A stretch of DNA of 33,512 nt from an uncultured Bacteroidales bacterium (GTDB lineage Bacteria; Bacteroidota; Bacteroidia; Bacteroidales; UBA932), in assembly GCA_905234795.1 (NCBI GenBank), contig CAJOIQ010000024.1, forward strand, positions 1-33,512, in the 5' to 3' direction. The notes beneath the pieces are model-generated. The model saw nothing but the letters and a program-made list of their open reading frames with translations. It did not search any database and was not told where the DNA came from. Positions 1 through 7,652 of the stretch are shown here, piece by piece. Every line of letters begins with the position of its first letter. Positions within the stretch are counted from its first letter, which is position 1. A program made the translations under genes and the position numbers.

Positions 1-94
<94 letters not shown>

Positions 95-101
95 TTTTTT
101 G

Positions 102-138
102 GAAGCCCCGATCGAGAAATCGACCGGGGCTTCTTTTT
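102..138 (+). terminator. Intrinsic terminator of the rRNA operon
   Basis: A 9-bp perfect stem (102-110 with 125-133) continues, after one mismatch, into a 4-bp stem closed by a GAAA tetraloop (116-119). It is followed directly by five T residues (134-138). It has no T tract on the other side, so it acts for plus-strand rRNA transcription and not for the convergent aminotransferase gene, whose stop codon touches it at 140. Confidence 0.9.
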
Positions 139-139
139 G

Positions 140-1327
140 TTATTTATTGTAGGCTTCCAATGCTGCTCTAAGCACCTTCAGGGCTTTGGCCAGGTCTTCA
201 ATTTTGAGGACGTAGGCCATGCGGACTTGGTTTTTCCCCAGGCCGGGGGTGCTGTAGAAGCCTGCGGCGGGGGCCATCATCACGGTCTCGCCGTCCAGAC
301 GGAAATCGGTGAGCAGCCATCGGCAGAAATCCTCGGCATCGGCCACGGGAAGGCTGGCCACAGTGTAGAAGGCGCCTTCCGGCATGGGGGAGTATACCCC
401 GGGAATCTCGTTTAACCCCTTGATAAAGAAGTCTCGGCGGGCTTTGTATTCGTCAAAGCACGCCTTGGCGTAGTCCTGGGTTCCCTCGATGGAAGCCTCG
501 GCCACAATCTGGCCCAGCAGCGGGGGAGAAAGACGCGCCTGGCAGAATTTCATCACGGTGTCGTGCACCTCCTTGTTGTGGGTGACCAGCATGCCGATGC
601 GTATGCCGCACTCGCTGTAGCGCTTGCTCACGGAATCGATCATCACAACGTGTTCCGGAATGCCCAGGGACATGGCACTCAGATAGGGCTTCCCGTTATA
701 CACAAACTCCCGGTATACTTCGTCGGAGAAGAGGAAAAGGTCGTGCTTAACCACGATTTCCTTGATCTGCTGCAGTTCTTCGGCGGTGTATACATAACCC
801 GTGGGATTGGATGGATTGCACAGCAGAATGGCCTTGGTGCGGGGCGTGATAGCCTTCTCGAAGGCATCCACGGGCGGCAGGGCAAAACCGTCCTCGATGC
901 GCGCAGTGACCGTTTTTACGGTAATGCGCGCCGTTTTGGCAAAGGAGATATAGTTGGCATAACCGGGCTCCACCATGATAATCTCGTCTCCGGGATCCAG
1001 GCAGGTGAGAAGGCCCAGGAGGATGGCCTCGGAGCCGCCGCAGGTGACGATGATTTCGTCGGGCGTAATGTCTATTCCATACCTTTTATAATAACCGGTG
1101 AGCTTTTCCCGCAGGCTGGCGTAACCCTCGGAGGGGCTGTACTCCAGCGTGGTGCGGTCCACATGCTTCAGGGCTTCCAACGCTTTGGGCGGCGTGGGAA
1201 GGTCCGGCTGGCCGATATTGAGATGATATACCTTTACGCCCTGTTTTTTGGCCTCACGGGCAAGAGGAGCAAGTTTGCGGATGGGAGATGAGGGCATCCG
1301 GGACCCGAGTTCGGAAATTTTGGGCAT
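140..1327 (-). CDS. PLP-dependent class I/II aminotransferase
   Basis: This 395-residue fold-type I aminotransferase resembles aspartate/aromatic aminotransferases of the AspC-like group. Visible landmarks are the NPSNPTG loop (171-177), SDEVY (201-205, with the Asp that contacts the pyridine nitrogen and a Tyr), the Schiff-base lysine K235 in SVSKRYSECGIRIG, and a C-terminal NQVRMAY with the Arg expected to bind the substrate carboxylate. Length is normal and there is no signal peptide, so it is cytosolic. The ATG at 1327 lies 3 nt after the ROK gene's stop, so the two are probably co-transcribed. Substrate cannot be deduced; aspartate, aromatic or another amino acid are all possible. Confidence 0.9.
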   Translation of the reverse strand: MPKISELGSRMPSSPIRKLAPLAREAKKQGVKVYHLNIGQPDLPTPPKALEALKHVDRTTLEYSPSEGYASLREKLTGYYKRYGIDITPDEIIVTCGGSEAILLGLLTCLDPGDEIIMVEPGYANYISFAKTARITVKTVTARIEDGFALPPVDAFEKAITPRTKAILLCNPSNPTGYVYTAEELQQIKEIVVKHDLFLFSDEVYREFVYNGKPYLSAMSLGIPEHVVMIDSVSKRYSECGIRIGMLVTHNKEVHDTVMKFCQARLSPPLLGQIVAEASIEGTQDYAKACFDEYKARRDFFIKGLNEIPGVYSPMPEGAFYTVASLPVADAEDFCRWLLTDFRLDGETVMMAPAAGFYSTPGLGKNQVRMAYVLKIEDLAKALKVLRAALEAYNK

Positions 1328-1330
1328 GGT

Positions 1331-2533
1331 TTACAGCATTCCAAGCATGCGGCTGCGCACAAGGAGGGAGGCTCCGTAAGGGGCGGCCTGTTGTTTAAGC
1401 TGGGTAAGTTTGATGGAGGTGTCCCGGTTGGCGATGTTCAGGACATGACGCTTGATGGCAGTGCGGATGGGCAGCATCAGGTAATCCCCGGCCGCAACGG
1501 CCACTTTACCGCCGATCACCACCAGTTCGGGGTTGAAGATATTGATGAGGCCCGCCAGGCCTTTGCCCAGGTTGGTGCCTATCTTTTCTACCATCTCGAT
1601 GGCCAGGATATCCTCGGAGCGGATGGCGGTGAATACCTCGTTCAGGTTCACCCGTCCCGCTTCCTTGAAGATGGGCGCCAGGGAAGAAGCGCGTCCGGAG
1701 GCCAGTTTTTCGCTGATCATGCGCACCAGGGCGCTGCCGGATGCACCGGTCTCCATGCAGCCGATCTTGCCGCATCGGCACATTTGACCATTGTCCAGAA
1801 GAGGGAAGTGGCCGAATTCTCCGGAATAGCCGGAAGTGCCGTAGTACAGGTGACCGTCCAGGATCATACCCATACCCAAACCCCAGCTCACATTCACGAA
1901 GAGCATGTTTTTCTCCTTGAGGCCGTCTCCCAGATATTCTCCGTAGGTCATGGCGCGGGAGTCGTTCTCCAGCACCACGCGCACATTGAGGTCTTCTTCC
2001 AGGATGGAGGCGATGGAGTGGTGCTCGTCAAAGGAGTAGCTGTTGCTGTAGCCGGTGACGGGATTCACACGGCCCGGGATGCTCAGGCCCACACCCATGA
2101 CTTTGTTCCAGTCCATGTTCTGCATGTTCACGTACTCGCGCACGGCGGCGGACACACGGTGCACGGCTTCCTCGTTGGCTTCCATCTTGAACGGAATGCC
2201 GTCCTGGAACTTGAGGAGACCGCCTTTGAAGTCCGTGATGGCGATGGACGCATGGGAATTGCGAATGTCCAGGCCGATGAAATAGCCGGCCTCGGGGTTT
2301 AGGCCATAGATGGAAGGCCTGCGTCCGCCGGAGGTGCCGGATTTGCCCATGTCAATCATGAAACCTTCTTCCATGAGCTCTCCGATGAGCTTGGTGGCCG
2401 TGGGGACCGATGCGCCGATGGCTTCGCTCAAGGCAGCGATGGAATGTTCTCCACGCTCGATGCAAAGATACAAAATGGTCTTTTTGAGCAGGGAGTTTTT
2501 ATTATCTTTCTTGTCTAAAAAGGTGGCTCTCAT
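1331..2533 (-). CDS. ROK-family transcriptional regulator / sugar kinase-like protein
   Basis: The 400-residue protein has an N-terminal winged helix-turn-helix (about 14-75) and a ROK domain (about 82-400), the NagC/Mlc/XylR layout. The zinc-binding signature CRCGKIGCME is present (C252, C254, C259), with the preceding GEFGH at 238-242. The catalytic-type Asp of the END motif (D191) is retained, so residual kinase activity is possible, although fused HTH members are usually sugar-responsive repressors. The start ATG at 2533 is followed by a basic stretch that leads into the HTH. It is the first gene of a minus-strand pair with the aminotransferase. The ligand and regulon are unknown. Confidence 0.9.
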   Translation of the reverse strand: MRATFLDKKDNKNSLLKKTILYLCIERGEHSIAALSEAIGASVPTATKLIGELMEEGFMIDMGKSGTSGGRRPSIYGLNPEAGYFIGLDIRNSHASIAITDFKGGLLKFQDGIPFKMEANEEAVHRVSAAVREYVNMQNMDWNKVMGVGLSIPGRVNPVTGYSNSYSFDEHHSIASILEEDLNVRVVLENDSRAMTYGEYLGDGLKEKNMLFVNVSWGLGMGMILDGHLYYGTSGYSGEFGHFPLLDNGQMCRCGKIGCMETGASGSALVRMISEKLASGRASSLAPIFKEAGRVNLNEVFTAIRSEDILAIEMVEKIGTNLGKGLAGLINIFNPELVVIGGKVAVAAGDYLMLPIRTAIKRHVLNIANRDTSIKLTQLKQQAAPYGASLLVRSRMLGML

Positions 2534-2556
2534 AAATATAATCTGTGGTTGGCTTG

Positions 2557-2564
2557 CAAATATA
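2557..2564 (-). promoter_or_regulatory. Bacteroidota -7 box for the ROK gene
   Basis: On the minus strand the sequence reads TATATTTG, a perfect TAnnTTTG, 24 nt upstream of the ATG at 2533. No clear TTG -33 box lies at the usual spacing, so the call rests on the -7 box and the AT-rich divergent intergenic region. Confidence 0.55.
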
Positions 2565-2633
2565 TAAAATTTTTTTGAATTGCGGGGTATTTTACAGAAA
2601 AAACTTTAAGAAAATACTATCGCAGAAAATTTG

Positions 2634-2641
2634 TATCTTTG
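2634..2641 (+). promoter_or_regulatory. Bacteroidota -7 box for the sensor-like/trkH/helicase operon
   Basis: TATCTTTG ends only 9 nt before the ATG at 2651. With a start site about 5-8 nt after the box, the leader would be just a few nucleotides, giving a nearly leaderless mRNA. No good -33 TTTG is seen at 19-20 nt. A downstream ATG at 2702 (residue 18) is an alternative start. Confidence 0.6.
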
Positions 2642-2650
2642 TAACTAATT

Positions 2651-3475
2651 ATGTTTGTGAAACTCAAAAACTGGTTCAGGGAATTCCGCCTGTCCCTGAG
2701 AATGAAGATAACGCTGTCCCTCAGTGCCATAGCGGTGGTGCTGCTCATGTCCAGCATCATCTCCGTACTGGAATATCGGCATATGTCCAATTACGTTTCC
2801 TCCCTTATGGCCGGCAACGTGAACAACATCCACCGTACCCAGGAGCTGGTGGATGCCGTGGACAGCTATAACCTGGAAATCCTGGCGGTCATCGGCGACG
2901 AAACCCTTACCCATGTGCCGGACTTCGACCAGGAAGCCTTCCTCTCCCGCTGCTCGGACCTAAAAAACTCCCTGGGAGAGCATTACGCCGTGGATCTGGC
3001 CGATTCCGTGGTGTATGCCTATTCGGCCTATATGCTGGCCTCTACGGAACTGGAGGAGGTATACGAGAGCAGTTTCATCAACACCCGTGACTGGTACTTC
3101 AACCGCCTGCAGCCCCTCTTCGGCCGCATGCGGGTCTATCTTGACAAGCTTTCCAGCGCCATGTATGCCGAGCTGGAGCAGAACTCCAAGGACTTCGACA
3201 GCGGCTTTTTCCGCTCCATCATCCCCAGCACGGTGGCCGTTTCCGTGGGCATCCTGCTGGTGTTCCTGCTGCTGTTCTACATCCAGGTGTACTACGTGAA
3301 CCCCATCTACCGCATGCTGGAGGCATTGCGGGATTATCTGGGATATCGGCGTCGCTATACCTATACTTTTGACGGCAACGACCAACTCAGTGACCTGAAT
3401 TCCTCCGTCACGGACCTGGCCGAGGAAAACCGTACGCTGCGCAAACGTCTGTCCGACTTTAAGGAGAAGCAATGA
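2651..3475 (+). CDS. Two-TM sensor-like protein with HAMP-like tail and no kinase domain
   Basis: The 274-residue protein has a TM helix near residues 20-40, a helical extracytoplasmic region (about 41-190) and a second TM (about 195-215, rich in V, L and F). A 55-residue cytoplasmic tail follows, resembling a HAMP linker plus coiled coil (ends in ENRTLRKRLSDFKEKQ). This is the front half of a histidine kinase or chemoreceptor, yet no kinase, cyclase or methyl-accepting domain follows; the ORF ends in a 4-nt overlap (ATGA) with trkH. I infer a membrane partner or osmotic/ionic sensor for the K+ transporter. I do not recognise a named family. The start could be at 2702 because of the short leader. 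Confidence 0.75.
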   Translation: MFVKLKNWFREFRLSLRMKITLSLSAIAVVLLMSSIISVLEYRHMSNYVSSLMAGNVNNIHRTQELVDAVDSYNLEILAVIGDETLTHVPDFDQEAFLSRCSDLKNSLGEHYAVDLADSVVYAYSAYMLASTELEEVYESSFINTRDWYFNRLQPLFGRMRVYLDKLSSAMYAELEQNSKDFDSGFFRSIIPSTVAVSVGILLVFLLLFYIQVYYVNPIYRMLEALRDYLGYRRRYTYTFDGNDQLSDLNSSVTDLAEENRTLRKRLSDFKEKQ

Positions 3476-4935
3476 ACTTGAAGGTGATATCCAGGAATGT
3501 GGGCATCGCACTGCTGGTAAGTGCGTTGTTCATGCTGCTGTCCGTCTTCGTGTCGCTGGCCGATGGCGGAGACAGCGCGCTTGCCCCGCTCCTGATCAGC
3601 TTCACCATCACGTTCATGATGGGTATCTTCCCCTTTGTGTTTGTGAGGAAGACGGCCCAGATTTCCTTGAAGGACGGCTACATGATCATTTTCCTGTCCT
3701 GGCTGCTGTCCTTCGTGTTCGGCGCCATGCCCTATGCCCTGTGGGGCGGCCCTTTCAACCTGGTGAACGCCTGGTTCGAGAGTGTGTCGGGCTTTACTAC
3801 CACCGGCGCCACCATCCTCTCCGACGTAGAATCCCTGCCGCGCAGCCTGCTGTTCTGGAGGGCTGCCACGCATTTCATCGGCGGCCTGGGTGTCGTGGTG
3901 TTCCTGCTGCTCATTATTCCCACTTCTTCACCGGTACGGCTTCGTCTGACCAATATGGAACTGTCTTCCCTGTCCCGGGAGGACTATAAGAGCCGGGCCA
4001 ACAAGACGGTGTTCATCTTTGCCTGGGTGTATCTGGGAATATGCGGCGCCGCTTTCGTGAGCTATCTGCTGTGCGGGATGTCGGTCTTCGACGCCATCTG
4101 CCACGCGTTTTCCGTGTGCGCCGCAGGCGGTTTTTCCACGCGTACGCTGTCCATCGGCGCCTTTGGGTCCACAGCCATTTCCCTGGTGACCATCGTATTC
4201 ATGTTCCTGGCTTCCATCCACTTTGGCCTCATCTTCGTGATGCTGGTGGGCCGTACTTTGAAGCCGCTGCGCAACCCCGTGCTGCGTTTCTACATGGTTT
4301 CGCTGGCCGTGATTTCCGTCATTACTTCTGTTTCTTTGAAGCTGGAGGGGCTTGACGCCACCTGGGGAGAGGCTTTCCTGGACGGTACTTTCCACGTGGT
4401 GAGCTATGGCTCCACCACTGGCTTTGCCATCAGCGACAATGCCACCTGGCCCATGCTGCCCTGCTTTATGCTCATGCTGGTGAGCCTGGTGTGCGGCTGC
4501 GCGGGTTCCACCACCGGCGGTATGAAGGTGGACCGCGTGATGGTGCTGTTCAAGGCCATCCACATGCAAATCCAAAAGACGCTGTATCCCACCTCGGTGT
4601 TCGAGGTGCGCATGGGCCGGCGTGTGCTGCACGACGAAGAAATCTATCCCCAGATTCTGTATCTGGCCCTGTTTATCCTGCTCATCGGCCTGTCCACCAT
4701 CCTGTGCCTGTTCACCGGGGATCCCAACGGGCATTCCCTTACGGGTTCCTTGTCCACGCTGGCCAACGTGGGGCCTTCGCTGGGTAGTATCGGCTCCATG
4801 GGAAACTACGACGCCGAGCCTCAGACCATGAAGCTCATCTTCAGCGCCAACATGTTCCTGGGCCGCGTGGAAATCTATCCCATCTTTGCGGTGATTTCCT
4901 CCATCTTTAACCGGAAGCATCAGGGACGCGCATAA
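3472..4935 (+). CDS. trkH: TrkH-type potassium uptake transmembrane subunit
   Basis: The 487-residue polytopic membrane protein matches the usual TrkH/KtrB length. The four pore-loop repeats are visible: SVSGFTTTGATIL, SVCAAGGFSTRTLS, VSYGSTTGFAIS and CGCAGSTTGGMKVDR, each with the selectivity-filter glycine. It forms the K+-translocating pore in the inner membrane and normally works with a cytoplasmic TrkA/KtrA RCK protein. No trkA lies next to it, so that partner must be elsewhere or its role is taken by the upstream sensor-like protein. Its start overlaps the upstream gene by 4 nt and its stop overlaps the helicase gene by 1 nt, suggesting translational coupling. Confidence 0.95.
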   Translation: MNLKVISRNVGIALLVSALFMLLSVFVSLADGGDSALAPLLISFTITFMMGIFPFVFVRKTAQISLKDGYMIIFLSWLLSFVFGAMPYALWGGPFNLVNAWFESVSGFTTTGATILSDVESLPRSLLFWRAATHFIGGLGVVVFLLLIIPTSSPVRLRLTNMELSSLSREDYKSRANKTVFIFAWVYLGICGAAFVSYLLCGMSVFDAICHAFSVCAAGGFSTRTLSIGAFGSTAISLVTIVFMFLASIHFGLIFVMLVGRTLKPLRNPVLRFYMVSLAVISVITSVSLKLEGLDATWGEAFLDGTFHVVSYGSTTGFAISDNATWPMLPCFMLMLVSLVCGCAGSTTGGMKVDRVMVLFKAIHMQIQKTLYPTSVFEVRMGRRVLHDEEIYPQILYLALFILLIGLSTILCLFTGDPNGHSLTGSLSTLANVGPSLGSIGSMGNYDAEPQTMKLIFSANMFLGRVEIYPIFAVISSIFNRKHQGRA

Positions 4936-6344
4936 TGGACCGTTCTGCGTATCTGTATAACGCTTTTTGCCGGCATTTTCCGTATGAATTGACGCATTGC
5001 CAGCAGGGTCTGCTACATTCTGTGGCGGGCTTTCTGACCAGCGACGACGGGGATATCCTGGTGGTGAACGGCTATGCCGGAACCGGCAAGACATCGGCCC
5101 TGGCGGCGGTGGTGGCCGCGCTTTCTGAGCTGACTGTTTCCTGCGTGCTGCTGGCGCCCACGGGCCGGTCGGCCAAGGTGCTGTCCCTGTATGCGGGGCA
5201 CGCCGCGTCCACCATTCACAAGCACATTTACCGGCAGAAATCCATCGGCGCATCCGATGGTTTCGGGGCTTTTTCCCTGGCACCCAACAAGGCCCGGAAT
5301 ACGCTGTTCATTGTGGACGAAGTGTCCCTGATCGGGGTTTCCTCCTCCGAGGGATCGGCCTTCGGCTCCGGGGATTTACTCTCCGACCTGGTGGCCTTCG
5401 TGCGCGCCGGGACAGACTGCAAGCTGGTGCTGATGGGAGATGCCGCGCAGCTGCCGCCCGTGGGTCTGGATGCCTCTCCGGCCCTGTCCATGGACTATAT
5501 GTCCCGCTTCGGTGGTGTCACTTATGTGGAGCTGACCTCTGTGGTGCGCCAGGCGGCCGATTCCGGTATCCTGGTGAATGCCACGCATTTACGCGGGCTA
5601 TTACCCTGCGAAGGCCTGTCGTCGCTGGGCCTTACCTGCGACGGCTTTCCGGATATCCAGCGCCTTTCCGGCGGCGAGCTCCTGGAGACGCTGAGCGACG
5701 CCTACGGGCGCTTCGGCGAGGACGAGGTAGTGGTCCTTTGCCGCTCCAACAAGCGCGCGGGCCGATACAACGCCGGCATCCGCGGCCAGGTCCTGTACCG
5801 CGAGGAACAGCTTACCCGCGGGGAGAAGCTGATGGTGGTCAAAAACCATTATCTGGAGGGGCTGGAAGGCACGGACTACATTGCCAACGGGGACATCGGC
5901 ACGCTGGTTTGGATCCGCCACTTCGAGGAACGCTACGGCCTGCACTTTGCCGACGCCTGCATCTCCTTCCCCGACTACGGGGACCAGGAAGTGGAAATGA
6001 AGGTGTTGCTGGATACGCTGTCTTCCGATTCTCCCTCCCTGTCCTATGCCGAATCCCAGGCCCTGTGGCAGGGCGTATGGGCCGATTACGAACATATTAC
6101 GGTGAAGAAAAAGCGCTTCGAGGCCGTCCGGTCCGACCCTTTCTATTCGGCCCTGCAAATCAAATACGCTCACGCTATCACCACCCACAAGGCCCAGGGC
6201 GGCCAGTGGCAGTGCGTCTTCATCGACAATCCCTTCTGGCAGGATGTTTTGACAGCCGACGACATCAAGTGGCTTTACACCGCTTTGACGCGCGCTGTGC
6301 GGCAGGTGTACCTGGTCAATTTCAAGGATTCGTTATTTGGGTAG
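4935..6344 (+). CDS. RecD-like superfamily 1 DNA helicase (AAA_30/UvrD_C_2 type)
   Basis: This 469-residue protein is a stand-alone SF1 helicase. It has Walker A GYAGTGKT (46-53), Walker B LFIVDEVSLI (D128, E129), motif III-like GDAAQLPPVG (168-177), and near the C-terminus the UvrD_C_2 motif HAITTHKAQGGQW. The short length and absence of a long N-terminal domain fit the RecD2-related helicases common in Bacteroidota rather than RecBCD RecD. It is cytosolic and likely acts in DNA repair or replication restart. It is the third gene of the operon begun at 2651; its stop is followed within 30 nt by the palindrome array. Confidence 0.9.
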   Translation: MDRSAYLYNAFCRHFPYELTHCQQGLLHSVAGFLTSDDGDILVVNGYAGTGKTSALAAVVAALSELTVSCVLLAPTGRSAKVLSLYAGHAASTIHKHIYRQKSIGASDGFGAFSLAPNKARNTLFIVDEVSLIGVSSSEGSAFGSGDLLSDLVAFVRAGTDCKLVLMGDAAQLPPVGLDASPALSMDYMSRFGGVTYVELTSVVRQAADSGILVNATHLRGLLPCEGLSSLGLTCDGFPDIQRLSGGELLETLSDAYGRFGEDEVVVLCRSNKRAGRYNAGIRGQVLYREEQLTRGEKLMVVKNHYLEGLEGTDYIANGDIGTLVWIRHFEERYGLHFADACISFPDYGDQEVEMKVLLDTLSSDSPSLSYAESQALWQGVWADYEHITVKKKRFEAVRSDPFYSALQIKYAHAITTHKAQGGQWQCVFIDNPFWQDVLTADDIKWLYTALTRAVRQVYLVNFKDSLFG

Positions 6345-6372
6345 GGGATGCGTCCCTCTGTCTGTCTACGTC

Positions 6373-6540
6373 TAAAGCACACTAACCCTCCTGAATCCAA
6401 GCTTTTGTGCTTTACATCCCTGTTTTGGCCTCGCCTAAAGCACACTTTCGGCCTCTCAAGCCTATTATCGTGCTTTAGCCACTACTTTATCCCCCCTCTA
6501 AAGCACACTAACCCTCCTGATTCCATGATTCTGTGCTTTA
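6373..6540 (+). repeat. Palindrome array A-left: three 42-nt units, exact 63-nt period
   Basis: Units lie at 6373-6414, 6436-6477 and 6499-6540. Each opens with TAAAGCAC and closes with its complement GTGCTTTA. Units 1 and 3 share the interior CACTAACCCTCCTGA-TTCCA; unit 2 has a diverged interior. Linkers are 21 nt each (6415-6435 and 6478-6498), pyrimidine-rich and only partly alike. The array lies between the helicase stop and RAYT1 and is inverted relative to the array at 9707-9811. The rest of 6345-6740 holds a C5/G6 hairpin near 6550-6562, a GGCGCAGGCTCC motif near 6570 and the RAYT1 leader. These are most likely REP-type targets of the adjacent transposase. Confidence 0.85.
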
Positions 6541-6679
6541 ACCAGACCACCCCCTCGGGGGGAACTAACGGCGCAGGCTCCCGCAAAACATCAAACAAGA
6601 AGCGAAATAATTAACAAAAACCACAATTTGTTTAAAATAGAATCGGTCTCTCGTGTGTGCACAAAGCCATTTTTGTCGA

Positions 6680-6710
6680 TTATCCGTTTCATTTTTGTTG
6701 AAACGGATAA
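6680..6710. promoter_or_regulatory. 12-bp perfect inverted repeat upstream of RAYT1
   Basis: TTATCCGTTTCA (6680-6691) pairs with TGAAACGGATAA (6699-6710) around a 7-nt T-rich loop. The probable -33 element (TTTTTG, 6692-6697) sits in the loop. It could be an operator or an element end. A related but degenerate copy with the same flanking sequence lies at 32895-32961. Confidence 0.7.
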
Positions 6711-6725
6711 GTATTTGCTACTTTG
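6692..6725 (+). promoter_or_regulatory. Probable promoter of RAYT1
   Basis: TTTTTG (6692-6697) is followed after 20 nt by CTACTTTG (6718-6725), an imperfect TAnnTTTG with one base fewer between TA and TTTG. The ATG at 6741 is 15 nt downstream. A TTG codon at 6723 in the same frame lies inside the promoter and is not a credible start. Confidence 0.45.
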
Positions 6726-6740
6726 CAAAAAGAACCTGTT

Positions 6741-7646
6741 ATGGAATTGTATGCAACAAAGCCAGTAGATAACTGCTTTCATGTTTATTCTGACGGAACA
6801 CGCCTGGTTGTGCTTTGTGATTCCGATACCGATTTCATCTACATGATGAACCAGATTGCCGTAGCCGCTTATTTCTGCAAGCTCAGTATTCTGAGTCTAG
6901 AGGTGATGAGAACTCATTTTCACGTTATAGTACGGGGAGATCCGGACAAAGTGGAAAAGTTTAGAAGAGAAGTCAAGCGACTGATTGTAAGGAGATATAA
7001 TCGGGACGGGCTGGGAGAACTGGTCAGGAAATCTATAGACATTCAGGTAGATAGAATCCTGGATGATGAGGAACTGCGCCGCAAAATAATATATGTGTTC
7101 CGTAATTGCACCGAGGCTGGGTATGAGTTTCTTCCGGAGGATTATGCATGGGGACCAGGGCGTGTATATTGCCATGAAGCCAGAAGTGAAAATAAAACTG
7201 TAGGAGAGCTGGGCTATAGAGATTGCTGCAGACTGTTCCGAACTCGTGTGAAGTTGCCATCTCACTGGGAATTTGATAAAAAAGGAATGCTGGTTCCGGC
7301 CAGTTACATTGACAAGGATTATCTGTCACAAAAGGTATTTCTTTCGCCCAGGCAATTCATTGCGTTCCTCAGTGTTAAGAAAAAGGATTTGGCCGAGATG
7401 GAAGCGGCCGATGCCCGCCCGTTCCTGGAAAAGAGGGATGAAAGCAAGTTGCTCAAGGAAGTGGAAAAGGTGTGCAATGACATGTTCGGAAGGCCTGTGG
7501 CAAATCTGAAGCAGGCCGAAAAGATTGACGTCGCCCTTCGTCTTTGGAACGAAGGTAAAACACACTCCATCAAGCAGTTGTCCCGCCTTACAAGAAACAA
7601 TGAGGACGTGCTGAGGTCTATCCTACACGTCCCCAAGAAAGAATAG
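6741..7646 (+). CDS. REP-associated tyrosine transposase (RAYT1), Y1_Tnp fold with C-terminal HTH
   Basis: The 301-residue protein has a Y1/IS200-like HUH domain (about 1-145). The metal-binding pair is in MRTHFHVIVRG (H59, H61), a helix with candidate nucleophile Y86 lies in VRRYNRDG, and the RAYT-typical PEDYAW is at 132-137. A C-terminal helical region (about 235-300) ends in an HTH-like segment, IKQLSRLTRNNEDVLRSIL. RAYTs cut and mobilise REP palindromes as single strands; they do not usually form IS elements. The gene is bracketed by palindrome arrays at 6373-6540 and 9707-9811, its likely substrates. The ATG at 6741 is chosen over an in-frame TTG inside the promoter. The catalytic Tyr is not certain. 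Confidence 0.82.
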   Translation: MELYATKPVDNCFHVYSDGTRLVVLCDSDTDFIYMMNQIAVAAYFCKLSILSLEVMRTHFHVIVRGDPDKVEKFRREVKRLIVRRYNRDGLGELVRKSIDIQVDRILDDEELRRKIIYVFRNCTEAGYEFLPEDYAWGPGRVYCHEARSENKTVGELGYRDCCRLFRTRVKLPSHWEFDKKGMLVPASYIDKDYLSQKVFLSPRQFIAFLSVKKKDLAEMEAADARPFLEKRDESKLLKEVEKVCNDMFGRPVANLKQAEKIDVALRLWNEGKTHSIKQLSRLTRNNEDVLRSILHVPKKE

Positions 7647-7652
7647 TACGTA

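Noticed and set aside
3928..5283. 451-residue open frame on the minus strand.
   Set aside because: It is antisense to trkH and the helicase gene, has a His/Gly/Gln-rich improbable composition and no recognisable domain.
6373..6540. The regularly spaced units look like a CRISPR array.
   Set aside because: Units are palindromic end to end, linkers are short (21 nt) and partly alike, a matching inverted array lies 3 kb away, there are no cas genes, and a RAYT is adjacent.
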